Source: Solibacillus sp. FSL H8-0538
Lineage (GTDB): Bacteria > Bacillota > Bacilli > Bacillales_A > Planococcaceae
Length of the DNA: 64,000 nt
Direction of reading: 5' to 3'
Assembly: GCF_038003525.1 (NCBI RefSeq)
Contig: NZ_JBBOPI010000001.1
Location: forward strand, 2,907,001-2,971,000
This document shows positions 8,693 to 22,074 of this stretch, piece by piece. The position numbers were made by a program, and so were the translations under genes. The notes under the pieces are model-generated. The model did no database searches, was not told the DNA's origin, and saw only the letters and a program-made list of their open reading frames with translations. Each line of letters begins with the position of its first letter. Within the stretch, counting starts at the first letter, position 1.

Positions 8693-9493
8693 ATGACAAT
8701 AATAACAAAAAAAGAATTTATTTATACAATTCGTAAAGGGGATACTCTTACTTCGATTGCAAAGAGATTTGGAAGCTCTGGAGATGCAATCGCACAAGCC
8801 AACCACTTAATGCCACCCGTTACAGACCCTAACCTTATCTTTCCAGGGAATGTACTTGTAGTTCCCAGCCTTTCAGTTTCAGGAAAAGCATCCTATGTTG
8901 TAAAATCTGGTGACACTGTCAGTGGAATTGCTTTGAGATTTAGCACATTTACTGATTTAGTTTCAGGTATCAATAACTTGACTAACCCTAACCTAATTAT
9001 TCCTGATCAACAGTTACTGGTTCCTGTTTTTATCTATGAAATTAAATTGGGGGATACGCTATCTGCTATTTCGAGCAGATTTGGAATTCCACTTTCAAGA
9101 ATCATTAAAGCAAATCAGGGGCGCCCGGGTTTTCAGAAAGACCTTATTTGGCCGAAGTTTCATTTGATTATCCCCCTGCCGACATCCAAAAATATTGTTG
9201 TATGGACTCCTCTTCCTGGGACAAAGATTGCTAGCGGGCAACGCGTAAAAGGACAAGCAAGAGCATTCGAAGCGGCTCTTAATCATGAACTAAGAGATGC
9301 AAATGGAGTTATTGTTTCAAATGAGGGCTTTATAACAGCCGATGCAGGAGCCCCTGTGTATGGAAATTTCAGCAGCACGTTGCCCTTTGACAGAAAACCT
9401 ACATCAACAACAGGGGAACTTCACGTTTTTACTAGAAGCGCTAAAGATGGAAGTATCCAAGATCTTGTAAAAATAAAAGTTCTTTTTAAATAA
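8693..9493 (+). CDS. Triple-LysM protein with C-terminal Gmad2 domain
   Basis: Three LysM peptidoglycan-binding modules lie at about residues 8-55, 63-110 and 112-160, each with the YxIKxGDTL-like start (TIRKGDTLTSIA, VVKSGDTVSGIA, EIKLGDTLSAIS). The last 95 or so residues match the immunoglobulin-like Gmad2 domain linked to spore germination (a WTPLPG start and a VKGQARAFEA segment). There is no signal peptide. In Bacillales, LysM proteins without one are often mother-cell-made spore coat or cortex-interface proteins such as SafA and YaaH, so a spore role is a fair inference. I chose the ATG at 8693: GGAGGA is eight bases upstream, whereas the ATG at 8687 is only two bases from it. The gene stands alone between two copies of the sufB tail. 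Confidence 0.85.
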   Translation: MTIITKKEFIYTIRKGDTLTSIAKRFGSSGDAIAQANHLMPPVTDPNLIFPGNVLVVPSLSVSGKASYVVKSGDTVSGIALRFSTFTDLVSGINNLTNPNLIIPDQQLLVPVFIYEIKLGDTLSAISSRFGIPLSRIIKANQGRPGFQKDLIWPKFHLIIPLPTSKNIVVWTPLPGTKIASGQRVKGQARAFEAALNHELRDANGVIVSNEGFITADAGAPVYGNFSSTLPFDRKPTSTTGELHVFTRSAKDGSIQDLVKIKVLFK

Positions 9494-9770
9494 AATAAGT
9501 ACCCTGCTTACCCAACAATCATTTGGCTATTCTTGATTTTTTTCAATTCGGGAAAGCCTTTATTTTCACACATTCGCCTAACTTAGTGCGCAATATTTGT
9601 CAAATGCACATTAATGAAGTGTTGTTCCTTCTTACACTAACCTGACTCTTTAGTTCAATAACAATTATTTCAAATTGCGAAAAAATTTACAACATTTTCT
9701 TTCAAGTATTTGGCCCTTTTAGTTGAAGAACAAAAACGCTAGCACCTCTTTATACACGACCCAAGTGGAC

Positions 9771-11068
9771 TTATTCGCTTGGGTTATTTCTCGTTTGAAA
9801 CATTTCACCGTTACATTTCGGGCATTCCAGAGATACTTCTTCTCCCTGTTTTTTATCCACCATAAATTTACCAATTAAATAAGCAGGTACCTCATCGATT
9901 TCATGACATTTTGTGCATACGAAAGAAACCAGCTCGATTGGTTCATTTAAACCAAATGGATCCTTCTCAAATGCTTCAATCATTCGTTGGCGGTATGATT
10001 TTTTCTTCGGTACTTTCCCAAATAAAAGTGATAGTTGTTTTGTACGCACAAATTCATACAAAACCATAGCTTGATTCGTTTTTCATAGCTTCTCCTACTT
10101 TATAACCCAAAACGCCCAACCATTCGAAAATGCTTGGGCGGGATGTACTGAAGTAAATTGAATAGAAAACGATAATTCGGTTGTTTCGTTACCACTTTCT
10201 TTCCCGTTCGATGATCTTCATACCAAAATGTCACATGTGTCTTGTCGTATCCTTGAATGCGATATTCCGCAATCGCTGGACGCGCTAAATAACGACCAAT
10301 ATATTTCGCTGCCTTCTTCGCATTCTGCATCTTTTTTTCAGCATTCACATAAAAAAACTTTCGTATAGCGTCTATATAAATCATTAATTAATTTTTGAAC
10401 AGCCGTGTTATTGGGAAACCACCTTTTCATCGAGTCCATCACAATTTTCTGCCAAGACTTCTGTAAATATTCATAAGAAATAAATGTTAGTGGTTTCCAA
10501 TCATTTGAAGAATCCATTCCACCTTCTGTCACAAGTACATGAATATGTGGATTGAACTTTAAATCTCGTCCGAATGTGTGAATGATTGTAATAATACCAG
10601 GCTTGATTTGAAGCTGTTTATTTCTACGCTCATAGTAATAATCAAACACTTGCGCAACTAATTAACTGAATTCGTTTAACTTTTTTCGATCTAGAAAAAA
10701 TACATTTCGTATTTCTTCTGGAATCGTAAACACCATATGACGATGTGGCACATTGAAAACAGGCTCCTGTTGTTTATCTGACCAATCATCCGTATATTTT
10801 TTTCGCATTTATTACAAAAACGGCTTTTACAAGAGAAGTAAACAAAAACGGGTTTTGAACCACCAGGACAACCAAGACATTCATAACGTATGTGCCCCAT
10901 ATCTTTTGAACCGCATCGAATGGTTTTTTGAACTGTTTCTAAAATATCTTGACGATAAGCTGCAGGAAATGCCTCTTGGTTCATCCGCCAAAATCCATCA
11001 AAATGATCGTTTAACATTCGTTTGATAATTCCTCGATGATCAAATTGCATTTCCAACACCTCCATCAT
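9771..11068 (-). pseudogene. IS91-family (HUH) transposase, broken by frameshifts and stops
   Basis: Four consecutive minus-strand fragments reconstruct one transposase. The first (10691-11068) carries the N-terminal zinc-binding domain (CLGCPGG, then CKSRFCNKCEK). After a frameshift near 10805 the text continues (TDDWSDKQQ, then VPHRHMVFTIPEEI) to an in-frame stop near 10664. The next fragment (10338-10649) holds the HUH motif in FNPHIHVLVTEGG. After another frameshift, 10100-10384 holds the paired tyrosines in KYIGRYLARP. The last fragment (9771-10067) is a C-terminal region with a CTKCHE/CPKC zinc pair. IS91 elements transpose by rolling-circle replication. With several disruptions this copy cannot move by itself. 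Confidence 0.85.
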
Positions 11069-11126
11069 TAATGTTATTTTACACCAAAGTTATCCCCAGG
11101 CTAGAATTATATTATTTCCTTTACAA

Positions 11127-11164
11127 TAAAAAAGCGACTAACACCAAAGTTGGCATTAGTCACT
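11127..11164 (-). terminator. Terminator of the suf operon
   Basis: The arms AGCGACTAACACCAA and TTGGCATTAGTCACT form a long stem with a two-base loop, and a T run follows on the minus strand. It lies just after the sufB stop codon. Confidence 0.85.
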
Positions 11165-11188
11165 GTTAATTTTGTTGTAAGGTTTGGA

Positions 11189-12586
11189 TTACCCGATAGA
11201 ACCTTCCATCTCAAACTTGATAAGACGGTTCATTTCTACTGCGTATTCCATTGGAAGTTCTTTCGTGAATGGTTCAATGAAGCCCATTACGATCATTTCA
11301 GTTGCTTCTTGTTCAGAAATACCACGAGACATTAGATAGAATAATTGTTCTTCAGATACTTTTGAAACTTTCGCTTCGTGCTCTAAAGATACATTATCAT
11401 TTAAGATCTCGTTGTATGGAATTGTATCTGATGTGGATTCGTTATCCATAATTAATGTATCGCATTCGATGTTTGCACGAGCACCAGTAGCTTTAGGGCC
11501 GAAACGTACTTGACCCATGTAAGAAACTTTACCGCCTTGTTTAGCGATTGATTTCGATACGATTGTTGAAGATGTGTTTGGTGCTAAGTGAATCATTTTC
11601 GCACCAGCATGTTGGTGTTGGCCTTTACCTGCGATTGCGATTGATAATGTCATACCACGAGCGCCTTCACCTTTAAGGATACAAGCTGGGTATTTCATCG
11701 TAAGTTTAGAACCGATGTTACCATCAATCCATTCCATTGTACCGTTTTCTTCAACAACTGTACGTTTCGTTACTAAGTTGTACACGTTATTCGCCCAGTT
11801 TTGAATTGTAGTGTAACGGCAATATGCATCTTTTTTAACGATGATTTCTACTACAGCTGAGTGTAGAGAGTTTGTTGTATAAACAGGGGCTGTACAACCT
11901 TCTACATAGTGTACAGAAGCACCTTCATCAATAATGATTAATGTACGTTCGAATTGACCCATGTTTTCAGAGTTAATACGGAAGTATGCTTGTAACGGTG
12001 TTTCCACTTTTACGCCTGGTGGTACGTAAATGAATGAACCGCCTGACCATACTGCTGAGTTAAGTGCTGAGAACTTATTATCTGAAGCTGGAATTACTGT
12101 ACCCCAGTATTTTTTGAAGATGTCTTCGTTTTCACGAAGTGCTGAGTCTGTATCTTTAAATACGATCCCCAAATCTTCAAGATCTTTTTTCATGTTATGG
12201 TAAACTACTTCAGATTCGTACTGAGCAGATACACCTGCTAGATATTTTTGTTCTGCCTCAGGAATACCTAATTTATCAAATGTAGCTTTGATTTCTTCAG
12301 GTACTTCATCCCAAGATTTTTGAGTTGCTTCTGATGGTTTTACGTAATACGTAATTTCATCGAAGTTTAAAGAAGCTAGTTCTCCACCCCATTGTGGCAT
12401 TGGTTTTGCATAGAAAATTTCAAGAGCCTTTAAGCGGTAGTCTAACATCCACTGTGGTTCTTTTTTCATATTTGAGATTTCACGAACGATGTCTTCAGTA
12501 AGTCCACGTTTTGAACGGAAAATTGATACGTCCTTGTCATGGAAGCCATACTTGTAATCGCCGATATCAGGCATTTTTTTAGCCAT
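11189..12586 (-). CDS. sufB: Fe-S cluster assembly scaffold SufB
   Basis: Part of the SufBCD scaffold that builds Fe-S clusters in the cytosol from sulfur delivered by SufS/SufU. The 465-aa product is the usual SufB length and has the family text throughout (start [17 protein letters not shown]; later [32 protein letters not shown] near the end). The ATG at 12586 has GGAGGAG a few bases upstream. The frame is open to 12664, but that extension overlaps sufU and lacks family sequence. It is the last gene of sufC-D-S-U-B, the standard Bacillales order, and is followed by a strong terminator. A diverged copy of its last codons lies 3 kb downstream. Confidence 0.98.
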   Translation of the reverse strand: MAKKMPDIGDYKYGFHDKDVSIFRSKRGLTEDIVREISNMKKEPQWMLDYRLKALEIFYAKPMPQWGGELASLNFDEITYYVKPSEATQKSWDEVPEEIKATFDKLGIPEAEQKYLAGVSAQYESEVVYHNMKKDLEDLGIVFKDTDSALRENEDIFKKYWGTVIPASDNKFSALNSAVWSGGSFIYVPPGVKVETPLQAYFRINSENMGQFERTLIIIDEGASVHYVEGCTAPVYTTNSLHSAVVEIIVKKDAYCRYTTIQNWANNVYNLVTKRTVVEENGTMEWIDGNIGSKLTMKYPACILKGEGARGMTLSIAIAGKGQHQHAGAKMIHLAPNTSSTIVSKSIAKQGGKVSYMGQVRFGPKATGARANIECDTLIMDNESTSDTIPYNEILNDNVSLEHEAKVSKVSEEQLFYLMSRGISEQEATEMIVMGFIEPFTKELPMEYAVEMNRLIKFEMEGSIG

Positions 12587-12606
12587 TTTTTCTCCTCCGT
12601 TCAGGT

Positions 12607-15573
<2,967 letters not shown>

Positions 15574-15591
15574 CTCATTCGTCCTCCTTAG

Positions 15592-16371
15592 TTATGCTTC
15601 TGTTCCAACAGTCTCGTCTTCAATGCCTAGCTCTTGTTTGATCCAGTCATATCCTTCAGCTTCAAGTTTTTGAGCTAATTCTTGACCACCCGATTTAACA
15701 ACTTTACCTTGCATCATAACGTGTACATGGTCAGGCGTGATGTAGTTAAGTAAACGTTGGTAGTGAGTGATCATTAGGCAACCGAATCCTTCGCCGCGCA
15801 TTTCATTGATTCCTTTCGATACAACTTTAAGTGCATCGATATCAAGTCCTGAGTCAATCTCATCAAGGATAGCGAATGTTGGTTTGATCATCATTAATTG
15901 AAGGATTTCGTTACGTTTCTTTTCCCCGCCAGAGAAGCCTTCATTAAGGTAACGTTGAGCCATTTCTTCTGGCATTTCTAAGAAGTCCATTGTTTTGTCT
16001 AATTCACGGATGAATTTCATTAGAGAAATTTCTTGACCTTCTTCACGACGTGCGTTGATAGCAGAACGTAAGAAGTCCGCATTTGTAACACCAGCAATTT
16101 CTGATGGATATTGCATAGCTAAGAAAAGTCCTGCTAGAGCACGCTCGTCAACTTCCATATCTAATACGTTTTCGCCATCCATTAAAACTTCACCTTGCGT
16201 TACTACGTATTTAGGATGCCCCATAATTGCAGATGCTAACGTCGATTTACCAGTACCGTTAGGACCCATAATTGCGTGGATTTCATTTGTGTTAATTGTT
16301 AGGTTTACACCTTTTAAAATCTCTTTACCGTCGATTTCAACGTGAAGATCTTTAATTTCTAAAGTTGCCAT
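15592..16371 (-). CDS. sufC: Fe-S cluster assembly ATPase SufC
   Basis: ABC-type ATPase that drives the SufBCD scaffold; it is soluble and not a transporter. The 259-aa product shows Walker A GPNGTGKST (about residues 37-45), the signature NEGFSGGEKKRNE, Walker B FAILDEIDSGLD and the H-loop MITHYQRLL. It is the first gene of the suf operon, with GGAGGT before the ATG. A sigma-A-type promoter lies about 60 bases upstream. Confidence 0.98.
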   Translation of the reverse strand: MATLEIKDLHVEIDGKEILKGVNLTINTNEIHAIMGPNGTGKSTLASAIMGHPKYVVTQGEVLMDGENVLDMEVDERALAGLFLAMQYPSEIAGVTNADFLRSAINARREEGQEISLMKFIRELDKTMDFLEMPEEMAQRYLNEGFSGGEKKRNEILQLMMIKPTFAILDEIDSGLDIDALKVVSKGINEMRGEGFGCLMITHYQRLLNYITPDHVHVMMQGKVVKSGGQELAQKLEAEGYDWIKQELGIEDETVGTEA

Positions 16372-16431
16372 TAGATTACCTCCATAAGTTCATTGCATGG
16401 GCAAAACCATTGCTAATTTATTGTCATTACA

Positions 16432-16460
16432 ATCTTAACTGAAAAGGGTATAGGTTGCAA
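16432..16460 (-). promoter_or_regulatory. Predicted sigma-A promoter of the suf operon
   Basis: On the minus strand TTGCAA (16460-16455) and TAAGAT (16437-16432) are separated by exactly 17 bases, about 60 bases before the sufC ATG. The rest of the 16372-16686 gap shows no gene or repeat. Confidence 0.6.
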
Positions 16461-16686
16461 ACAGTTTAGAATGATTTTAATTAAAAAATCTTTCGCACAT
16501 TTTGGAAATGCTAACAAGAAGTTTATTTATACGATATTAATAGGAGTTTGAATTAATTTTTCATTTTCAATTCGAAATAGATAAATGAGAATTAATTTCA
16601 CTATTCTAGTTGCATTTTTTCATTAAGACTATTTACGCTACCAATTAAGGCGACATACGTAGTCCCACTGTATGTCAGCCATTGCA

Positions 16687-17442
16687 TCATCTTGTATAAG
16701 CCCATAAATAGCCTTTTGTTTCTAAAAGGGGCACTTTAACATTTAATGGAGGCAGTCGTAAAATTGCATTATTTGCTATTAGCTCATAACCATCATTGAT
16801 CCGTTCAATTTGAATAGGCAGATGAAGCTCTATAAAAAGCTGCCGCATTCGATAAATCGTATTATACAAGTTCGCTAGTGCCCTCTTTTCCTCATGATTC
16901 GGCCAAATATCATCTAAAATACTGTATTTTGATACAACCTTCCCTTCTTGGACAAGTAAATAATAAAATAGTTCTTCCGTTATTTTCGTAGGCCATTTCA
17001 CTGTTTGACCATTTATACGTACTTCAGCCTCTCCATACAATTTAACTTCTAACCTTGCCTCATCTTGTTGTTTATTTACTCCATAATATTTAGAAAGTCT
17101 TTCGTCAAGTTGGCGAACCATATTTGGAGTCATTGGTTTTAGTACGTAATCTAACGCTTGTACACGAAATGCATCTACTGCGTATTGTGAGTACGCTGTG
17201 GAAAAAATAATCGGTACATCAATTCCCTCATCTACAAGTTTTTTTGCAAGCTCAATTCCAGTCATTTTAGGCATCTCGATATCTAATAAAAACGCATCTG
17301 CCTGAATTTTTGTTAGCTCTAAGGCTGCTATTGTAGGAGATGAATAGCTAGCAATCACTTGAAAGCGATGATCTTTTTCAAGAATTCGTTTGTGCAAATC
17401 TAAAATCGGTTGTTCATCCTCCACCATTGCAATTTTCCACAT
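16687..17442 (-). CDS. Response regulator with a winged-helix (SARP/OmpR-like) output domain
   Basis: Receiver domain (1-120) with acidic residues Glu8/Asp9, phospho-acceptor Asp54 in LLDIEMPKM, the conserved Thr/Lys in STAYSQYA and LKPM, then a linker. The C-terminal domain (about 135-230) resembles the Trans_reg_C/SARP winged helix (KLYGEAEVRINGQ, WPNHEEKRALANLYNTIYRMR). It starts two bases after the stop of the hybrid kinase, so the two form one operon. The final 20 or so residues (KGYLWAYTR end) are not part of the domain. The targets are unknown. No terminator is visible before the suf promoter region. Confidence 0.85.
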   Translation of the reverse strand: MWKIAMVEDEQPILDLHKRILEKDHRFQVIASYSSPTIAALELTKIQADAFLLDIEMPKMTGIELAKKLVDEGIDVPIIFSTAYSQYAVDAFRVQALDYVLKPMTPNMVRQLDERLSKYYGVNKQQDEARLEVKLYGEAEVRINGQTVKWPTKITEELFYYLLVQEGKVVSKYSILDDIWPNHEEKRALANLYNTIYRMRQLFIELHLPIQIERINDGYELIANNAILRLPPLNVKVPLLETKGYLWAYTR

Positions 17443-17444
17443 CG

Positions 17445-20366
17445 CTATTCTCCTTCATTCGGTAATTTTAATGTAATAGTTGTTCCTTCATTTGCTTTAG
17501 ACTTCACTGTCAATTGTGCATTTGGGATTTCTCGTACACGGCGAAGTACATTACTAAAGCCAATGCCGCTGTTACTCATAATTTTCCCTTCCATAAGCAT
17601 CCCTATCTGCTCATCAGTCATCCCAACACCGTCATCAATTACTTCAATCTGTAACATCTGAGGCAATTGTTGAATGCGAAGTGTAACATGGCCATCCCCC
17701 TCTTTTTCAAAAATCCCATGTCGGACAGCATTTTCGACAAAAGGCTGTAAAAGTAAGCTTGGCAACTCTACCTTCTTCGTATCTATCGCACGATCAATAT
17801 CGATTTGTACAATTAGTCGTTCTCCAAAACGTGCTTGCTCGATTTCCACATAAGCTTGAATAATTTCCAGCTCTTTTTCCAATGTAGCTAGTGTATTTTC
17901 TTTACTCGAATTTAATATATATCGCAAATAAGTTGAAAGCATTGTTAATAAGTGTCCGGCCTTTTCACCATCTGTATAACAAAAATAAATAATACTACTA
18001 AGGGCATTATATAAAAAATGTGGTTTTATTTGTGCCTGTAAAAATGCCATTTCATGCGCCAACGCGTTGTTCATTGCCTCTTTTGTTAAAGAAATTGCAG
18101 ATAGCCTAGCCATAATTGTTTCTTTTGTCGCTGGCTTCCGAACATAATCATTTGCTCCTGCATCGAAAACGAATGAAATATTCGTCGGATATTCATCAGC
18201 AACAAGCATAATAATAGGTAAATCAAAATAACTATACTTTTCTCGTATAATCCTTGTTAAAGATAAACCATCTTTATATGGCATTACTTCATCTACTAAT
18301 AGAAAATTAGGCTTATATTCTTCTAATTTTGCCAAAGCAGTTTCTGCATTATGTGCTAACTGAATTGAATAATCACTACTCAGCAACGTTTGTAGAACCT
18401 CTGCGTGTGCATAATCATCCTCTACAATTAGCAGTTTAGGCAAAAGAACGTCACTTTCTAAGCTTGGTATTTGGACATTAGAAGCAAGCTGAATATTATG
18501 CTGTTCTACATATTTGGAAAACGGTAATGTAATCGTGTAACAGATGCCATTGTCGACAAAATGAACACCATAAGAACCACCCATCTGTTCAATAATGGCT
18601 TGCCCAATTGATTGTCCTGTTTCATCTGCTGCTATTTGCCTTGTATCTTCTGGTCCATTTCCTTCTACAGTAATACGAACATCTGTGTCAAGTTGAATAA
18701 CGGATATGATCACATTCCCATTGACTGCATGGTGAATGGCCGTTTCAAGTATTCGGTACATAATTTGGCTTAGTTTTTGTTCATTCGCTATCACTTCTAA
18801 AGAAACATCTGCTTGCACGAATAAACGTATTTTTTCCTTTTCTATCGTGAGTGAGTGTAGGGTAATGACATGCTGGAGTATCATTTGAAGATTAATCGAT
18901 GCCACATCAATTTGAAATTCCTCAAAACGAATACGTGTGAAATCCTTCAAGTCACTTACTAAATAAAGTAAGCGTTCTAATTGCTGTTCAAGTAAACGTT
19001 GCTCATCGGACGGTGTTTTGGCCGCTATTGTCCTCGATACATTTAGTGCATGATAAAGAGGCTGCTCTAACTCCTTGGTTGTTACTTCTAAAAAAGAGTC
19101 CTTTCCTATCGTTGCTTTTTCGAGTCGCTCACTGAATCGCTCCGCATCCGTTGTTCGATTAATTAATCGCATTGCGAGAAAAACGTTCATGCTTAAAATA
19201 AAGAAAAGCATTCCAATACGATTAAAAATGTTCCGTCCAGAGAAAAATAACTGATCAAAAGTACCACTAAGTGCAAACATAAATAACGAAGAAAAGATAA
19301 AAATCAACGTGATTAACTCATTTTTAGGAGCCTTTGTTTTTTTCGTAATAAATATGTAGAAAAAGCGCACGATTAAAATAACCGTGAGTAAACTCATATA
19401 GCCGAAAAAAACATATTGCTGACTTGATAATGATCGTGCAGGAAATAACAAAACCGCAATACTATACACGATTAAAGGCATCGATAAAAGGAAAACAGTC
19501 CTACGCTTAAGCACTTCTTGGACTGTATAATAAACAAAACAAATGAGCATAAAGCCATTAATAAATGTGATAAAATCCTGGAATCGGAAATAAAACTCAA
19601 AAGGTAAATTTGTAAAAAGTCTTAACAGTGTACGCTCTCCACGAGTTAACACAAGAAAAGCCAATGAGATAAAGTAAAGTGCACTATAAAAAAACGCTTT
19701 ATCTTTCGTTCTAAGTAAAAATAAACTAAAGTGATAGATAGCAAAAATGAGAAAAATAAATATAACAGTACATTCTAAATTCACATCTTTATTGACATCT
19801 TTTTTAATTGTTTCTGCTATACCGATATCAATGGGGAAAACGATCCCCTGTCTTGCATTATAAAAATCTGCTACTTGGATTGTAACGATAATTGTTTTTT
19901 TTTGGGGTGTAAAATATAGCTCATACGTTGGATTACTTGGCTCTACATCTGCTTTACTAGTTCCTAATGTTCCATGAGAGGCTAGCTCCTCTCCATTCAC
20001 ATATAGTCGATGTGCAGACCAAATATTTCGGACCCGTAAACCAATTTCTTCGAAGTGTTCCGGTAATTCAATTTTGAGCTGATACGTACCAAATTGCACA
20101 TCATCCTTCCAGGCTCCTGGTACCACTTGTGTAGAAGCATCTTCTTGAAAAACTTGAGGTGAGCTAAATTGTTCAGGTATGAATTTCCACGCACCTGAAA
20201 GCGAGACAATTTCCTCATCTAAAGTAATAGACGTTAAATCTAGCACCCCATTCTCTGCTTTAATCTTCGTTTTCCGGGTATCTTGATCATTAAATAACAT
20301 AAATAAAAGTATCGTCATTGATAGGAATATAAGTATCCAACTCGTTATCTTTTTCCACAAGTTCAT
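17445..20366 (-). CDS. Hybrid sensor kinase: 7TMR-DISM sensor, degenerate HK core, receiver and LytS-type HK
   Basis: Membrane sensor of 973 aa. In order: an N-terminal membrane helix (about 9-26); an extracytoplasmic jelly-roll DISMED2-like domain (about 40-190, with WRNIWSAHRLYVNG-like text); seven membrane helices (about 200-400); a HisKA/HATPase-like core (about 420-620); a receiver (645-760, Asp692 in VDEVMP); and a second LytS-type kinase (770-973, His783 in IKPHFLYNALS, Asn879 in FVENAVRHG, DDGVGM, GIGFSNV). The first core looks dead: the usual SHELRTPL reads TKELEQPL with Lys431 in place of His, and its ATP-site boxes are eroded. The second core is intact and probably phosphorylates the adjacent regulator. 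The ligand is unknown; DISMED2 domains are thought to bind carbohydrates. Confidence 0.88.
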   Translation of the reverse strand: MNLWKKITSWILIFLSMTILLFMLFNDQDTRKTKIKAENGVLDLTSITLDEEIVSLSGAWKFIPEQFSSPQVFQEDASTQVVPGAWKDDVQFGTYQLKIELPEHFEEIGLRVRNIWSAHRLYVNGEELASHGTLGTSKADVEPSNPTYELYFTPQKKTIIVTIQVADFYNARQGIVFPIDIGIAETIKKDVNKDVNLECTVIFIFLIFAIYHFSLFLLRTKDKAFFYSALYFISLAFLVLTRGERTLLRLFTNLPFEFYFRFQDFITFINGFMLICFVYYTVQEVLKRRTVFLLSMPLIVYSIAVLLFPARSLSSQQYVFFGYMSLLTVILIVRFFYIFITKKTKAPKNELITLIFIFSSLFMFALSGTFDQLFFSGRNIFNRIGMLFFILSMNVFLAMRLINRTTDAERFSERLEKATIGKDSFLEVTTKELEQPLYHALNVSRTIAAKTPSDEQRLLEQQLERLLYLVSDLKDFTRIRFEEFQIDVASINLQMILQHVITLHSLTIEKEKIRLFVQADVSLEVIANEQKLSQIMYRILETAIHHAVNGNVIISVIQLDTDVRITVEGNGPEDTRQIAADETGQSIGQAIIEQMGGSYGVHFVDNGICYTITLPFSKYVEQHNIQLASNVQIPSLESDVLLPKLLIVEDDYAHAEVLQTLLSSDYSIQLAHNAETALAKLEEYKPNFLLVDEVMPYKDGLSLTRIIREKYSYFDLPIIMLVADEYPTNISFVFDAGANDYVRKPATKETIMARLSAISLTKEAMNNALAHEMAFLQAQIKPHFLYNALSSIIYFCYTDGEKAGHLLTMLSTYLRYILNSSKENTLATLEKELEIIQAYVEIEQARFGERLIVQIDIDRAIDTKKVELPSLLLQPFVENAVRHGIFEKEGDGHVTLRIQQLPQMLQIEVIDDGVGMTDEQIGMLMEGKIMSNSGIGFSNVLRRVREIPNAQLTVKSKANEGTTITLKLPNEGE

Positions 20367-20453
20367 TCACCTCTTTTTCATCATACAGTACAAAACTCTC
20401 AAAATACTAACAAGTGTCAATTCAACCCTTTTACTATAAGTGTTAGCAAGACA

Positions 20454-20480
20454 CATCTCGCCCAAAAATTGGGCGAGATG
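20454..20480. repeat. Perfect 10-bp hairpin between the kinase and gltD
   Basis: CATCTCGCCC and GGGCGAGATG are perfect arms around AAAAATT. No T run follows, so a simple terminator is doubtful. It lies upstream of the hybrid kinase gene and could be an operator or leader hairpin. Confidence 0.45.
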
Positions 20481-20498
20481 ATGTCCTTTCTTAACCAT

Positions 20499-20533
20499 AA
20501 AAAAATGCTGCTCGAGTTTTCCTCAAACAGCAC
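20499..20533 (-). terminator. Terminator after gltD
   Basis: GCTGTTTGAG and CTCGAGCAGC arms (two imperfect pairs) around GAAAA, followed by seven T on the minus strand, shortly after the gltD stop codon. Confidence 0.8.
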
Positions 20534-20548
20534 TTTTATTTTGATGAA

Positions 20549-22030
20549 TTATGCGTTTACTTTAACACGAGTTAAATGGTAATCAACACACACCGCCACC
20601 GCACGACCTTCTTTAATCGCCCAAACAATTAAGCTTTGGCCGCGGCGCGCATCACCTGCTGCAAAGACGCCTGGTACGTTTGTTTCAAAATCCTTCATCG
20701 ATGCCTGAATACGGTTGTTAGTAACGTTGACACCGAAATGCTCCGGTAATGTTCTTTCCGTTCCTTCAAAGCCAATTGCAACAAAGACATGCTGTGCTGG
20801 CCACACTTTTTCTGTCCCTGGAAGCTCTTTAAAGTAATGGAAGCCATCATCGCCCATGATTTTTGCCATTTGAATTGTGTGTAGTTCTTTCACATCCCCA
20901 TTTTTATCCGCCACGATTTTTTGTGTTTGGATGCAATACTCACGTGGATCACGGCCGTATTGTGCGTCCGCTTCCGCATAGGCATAATCTAATTTGTAAA
21001 TGTTTGGATCTTTCGGCCACATTGTTTCATCCGTACGTGTTAATTCTTGCTGTGGATGCTTCCCGAATTGATACACTGATTTGCATTTTTGACGTAGTGC
21101 GGTTGCCACACAGTCCGCACCTGTATCCCCACCACCAATCACAATCACATCTTGGCCTTTGACATCTAAAGCTTTACCGTCTTTAAAGTTTGAATCGAGT
21201 AAGCTTTTTGTTGTTGCTGTTAAATAGTCCATCGCTAAATGGATATTCCCTGATTCAGCCCCCTCCATACGAAGCGTACGTTGCTTTTGCGCGCCGACAC
21301 ATAAAATAACTGCATCATACTGAGAACGTAACTCTTCAGCTGTAATAGCTTTACCGATTTCGGTATTGACAACAAAATTAATTCCTTCTAAGCGTAGCAA
21401 GTTTACACGACGCTCGATAAGGTCCTTTTCTAGCTTCATATTTGGAATACCGTACATTAGTAAACCGCCTAAACGATCCGAGCGTTCATATACTGTAACA
21501 CTATGTCCTAGTTGATTTAGTTGATCGGCAGCTGCTAAACCTGCTGGACCTGAACCAACGATTGCGACTGTACGACCAGTGCGCTTTGCTGGAATTCGTG
21601 GCGTTACCCAGCCATTTTCAAAGCCTTTATCAATAATTGTGCGCTCAATTGATTTAATCGCTACTGCTGGATCGGTAATTGCTAGTATACAAGAGCCCTC
21701 ACAAGGCGCTGGACAAACGCGCCCTGTGAATTCCGGAAAGTTATTCGTCATATGTAGACGATCAAGTGCTTCCTTCCACTGCCCTTTATACACTAAATCA
21801 TTCCATTCCGGGATGACGTTATTAATTGGACAACCCGCTGCTGTACCGCGGATTTCGATACCCATATGACAGAATGGTGTGCCGCAATCCATACAGCGTG
21901 CGCCTTGCTTTTGCAAAGATTCATCTGTCAGCCTTGTCGCATACTCATTCCAACTTGAGACGCGCTCTAGTGGCGGTTGTTCTTTCATTTTTTCTCGTTT
22001 ATATTCCATAAATCCAGTTGGTTTACCCAT
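20549..22030 (-). CDS. gltD: Glutamate synthase (NADPH) small subunit
   Basis: Supplies electrons from NADPH to the large subunit for glutamate synthesis from glutamine and 2-oxoglutarate. The 493-aa protein has the N-terminal cysteine clusters for Fe-S centres (CMDCGTPFC; then CPAPCEGSC), the FAD-binding [13 protein letters not shown] motif (about 155) and the NADPH-binding GGGDTGADC motif (about 298). It is separated from gltB by about 170 bases filled with a dispersed repeat, whereas the pair is often closer. A terminator follows. Confidence 0.97.
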   Translation of the reverse strand: MGKPTGFMEYKREKMKEQPPLERVSSWNEYATRLTDESLQKQGARCMDCGTPFCHMGIEIRGTAAGCPINNVIPEWNDLVYKGQWKEALDRLHMTNNFPEFTGRVCPAPCEGSCILAITDPAVAIKSIERTIIDKGFENGWVTPRIPAKRTGRTVAIVGSGPAGLAAADQLNQLGHSVTVYERSDRLGGLLMYGIPNMKLEKDLIERRVNLLRLEGINFVVNTEIGKAITAEELRSQYDAVILCVGAQKQRTLRMEGAESGNIHLAMDYLTATTKSLLDSNFKDGKALDVKGQDVIVIGGGDTGADCVATALRQKCKSVYQFGKHPQQELTRTDETMWPKDPNIYKLDYAYAEADAQYGRDPREYCIQTQKIVADKNGDVKELHTIQMAKIMGDDGFHYFKELPGTEKVWPAQHVFVAIGFEGTERTLPEHFGVNVTNNRIQASMKDFETNVPGVFAAGDARRGQSLIVWAIKEGRAVAVCVDYHLTRVKVNA

Positions 22031-22074
22031 TCTAGAACCCTCCTCTTATTTAGAACAGTTATTAGCGCCAGCTT

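Noticed and set aside
20454-20480. Terminator between gltD and the kinase gene
   Set aside because: Perfect stem but no T run on either strand; kept only as a hairpin of unknown role.
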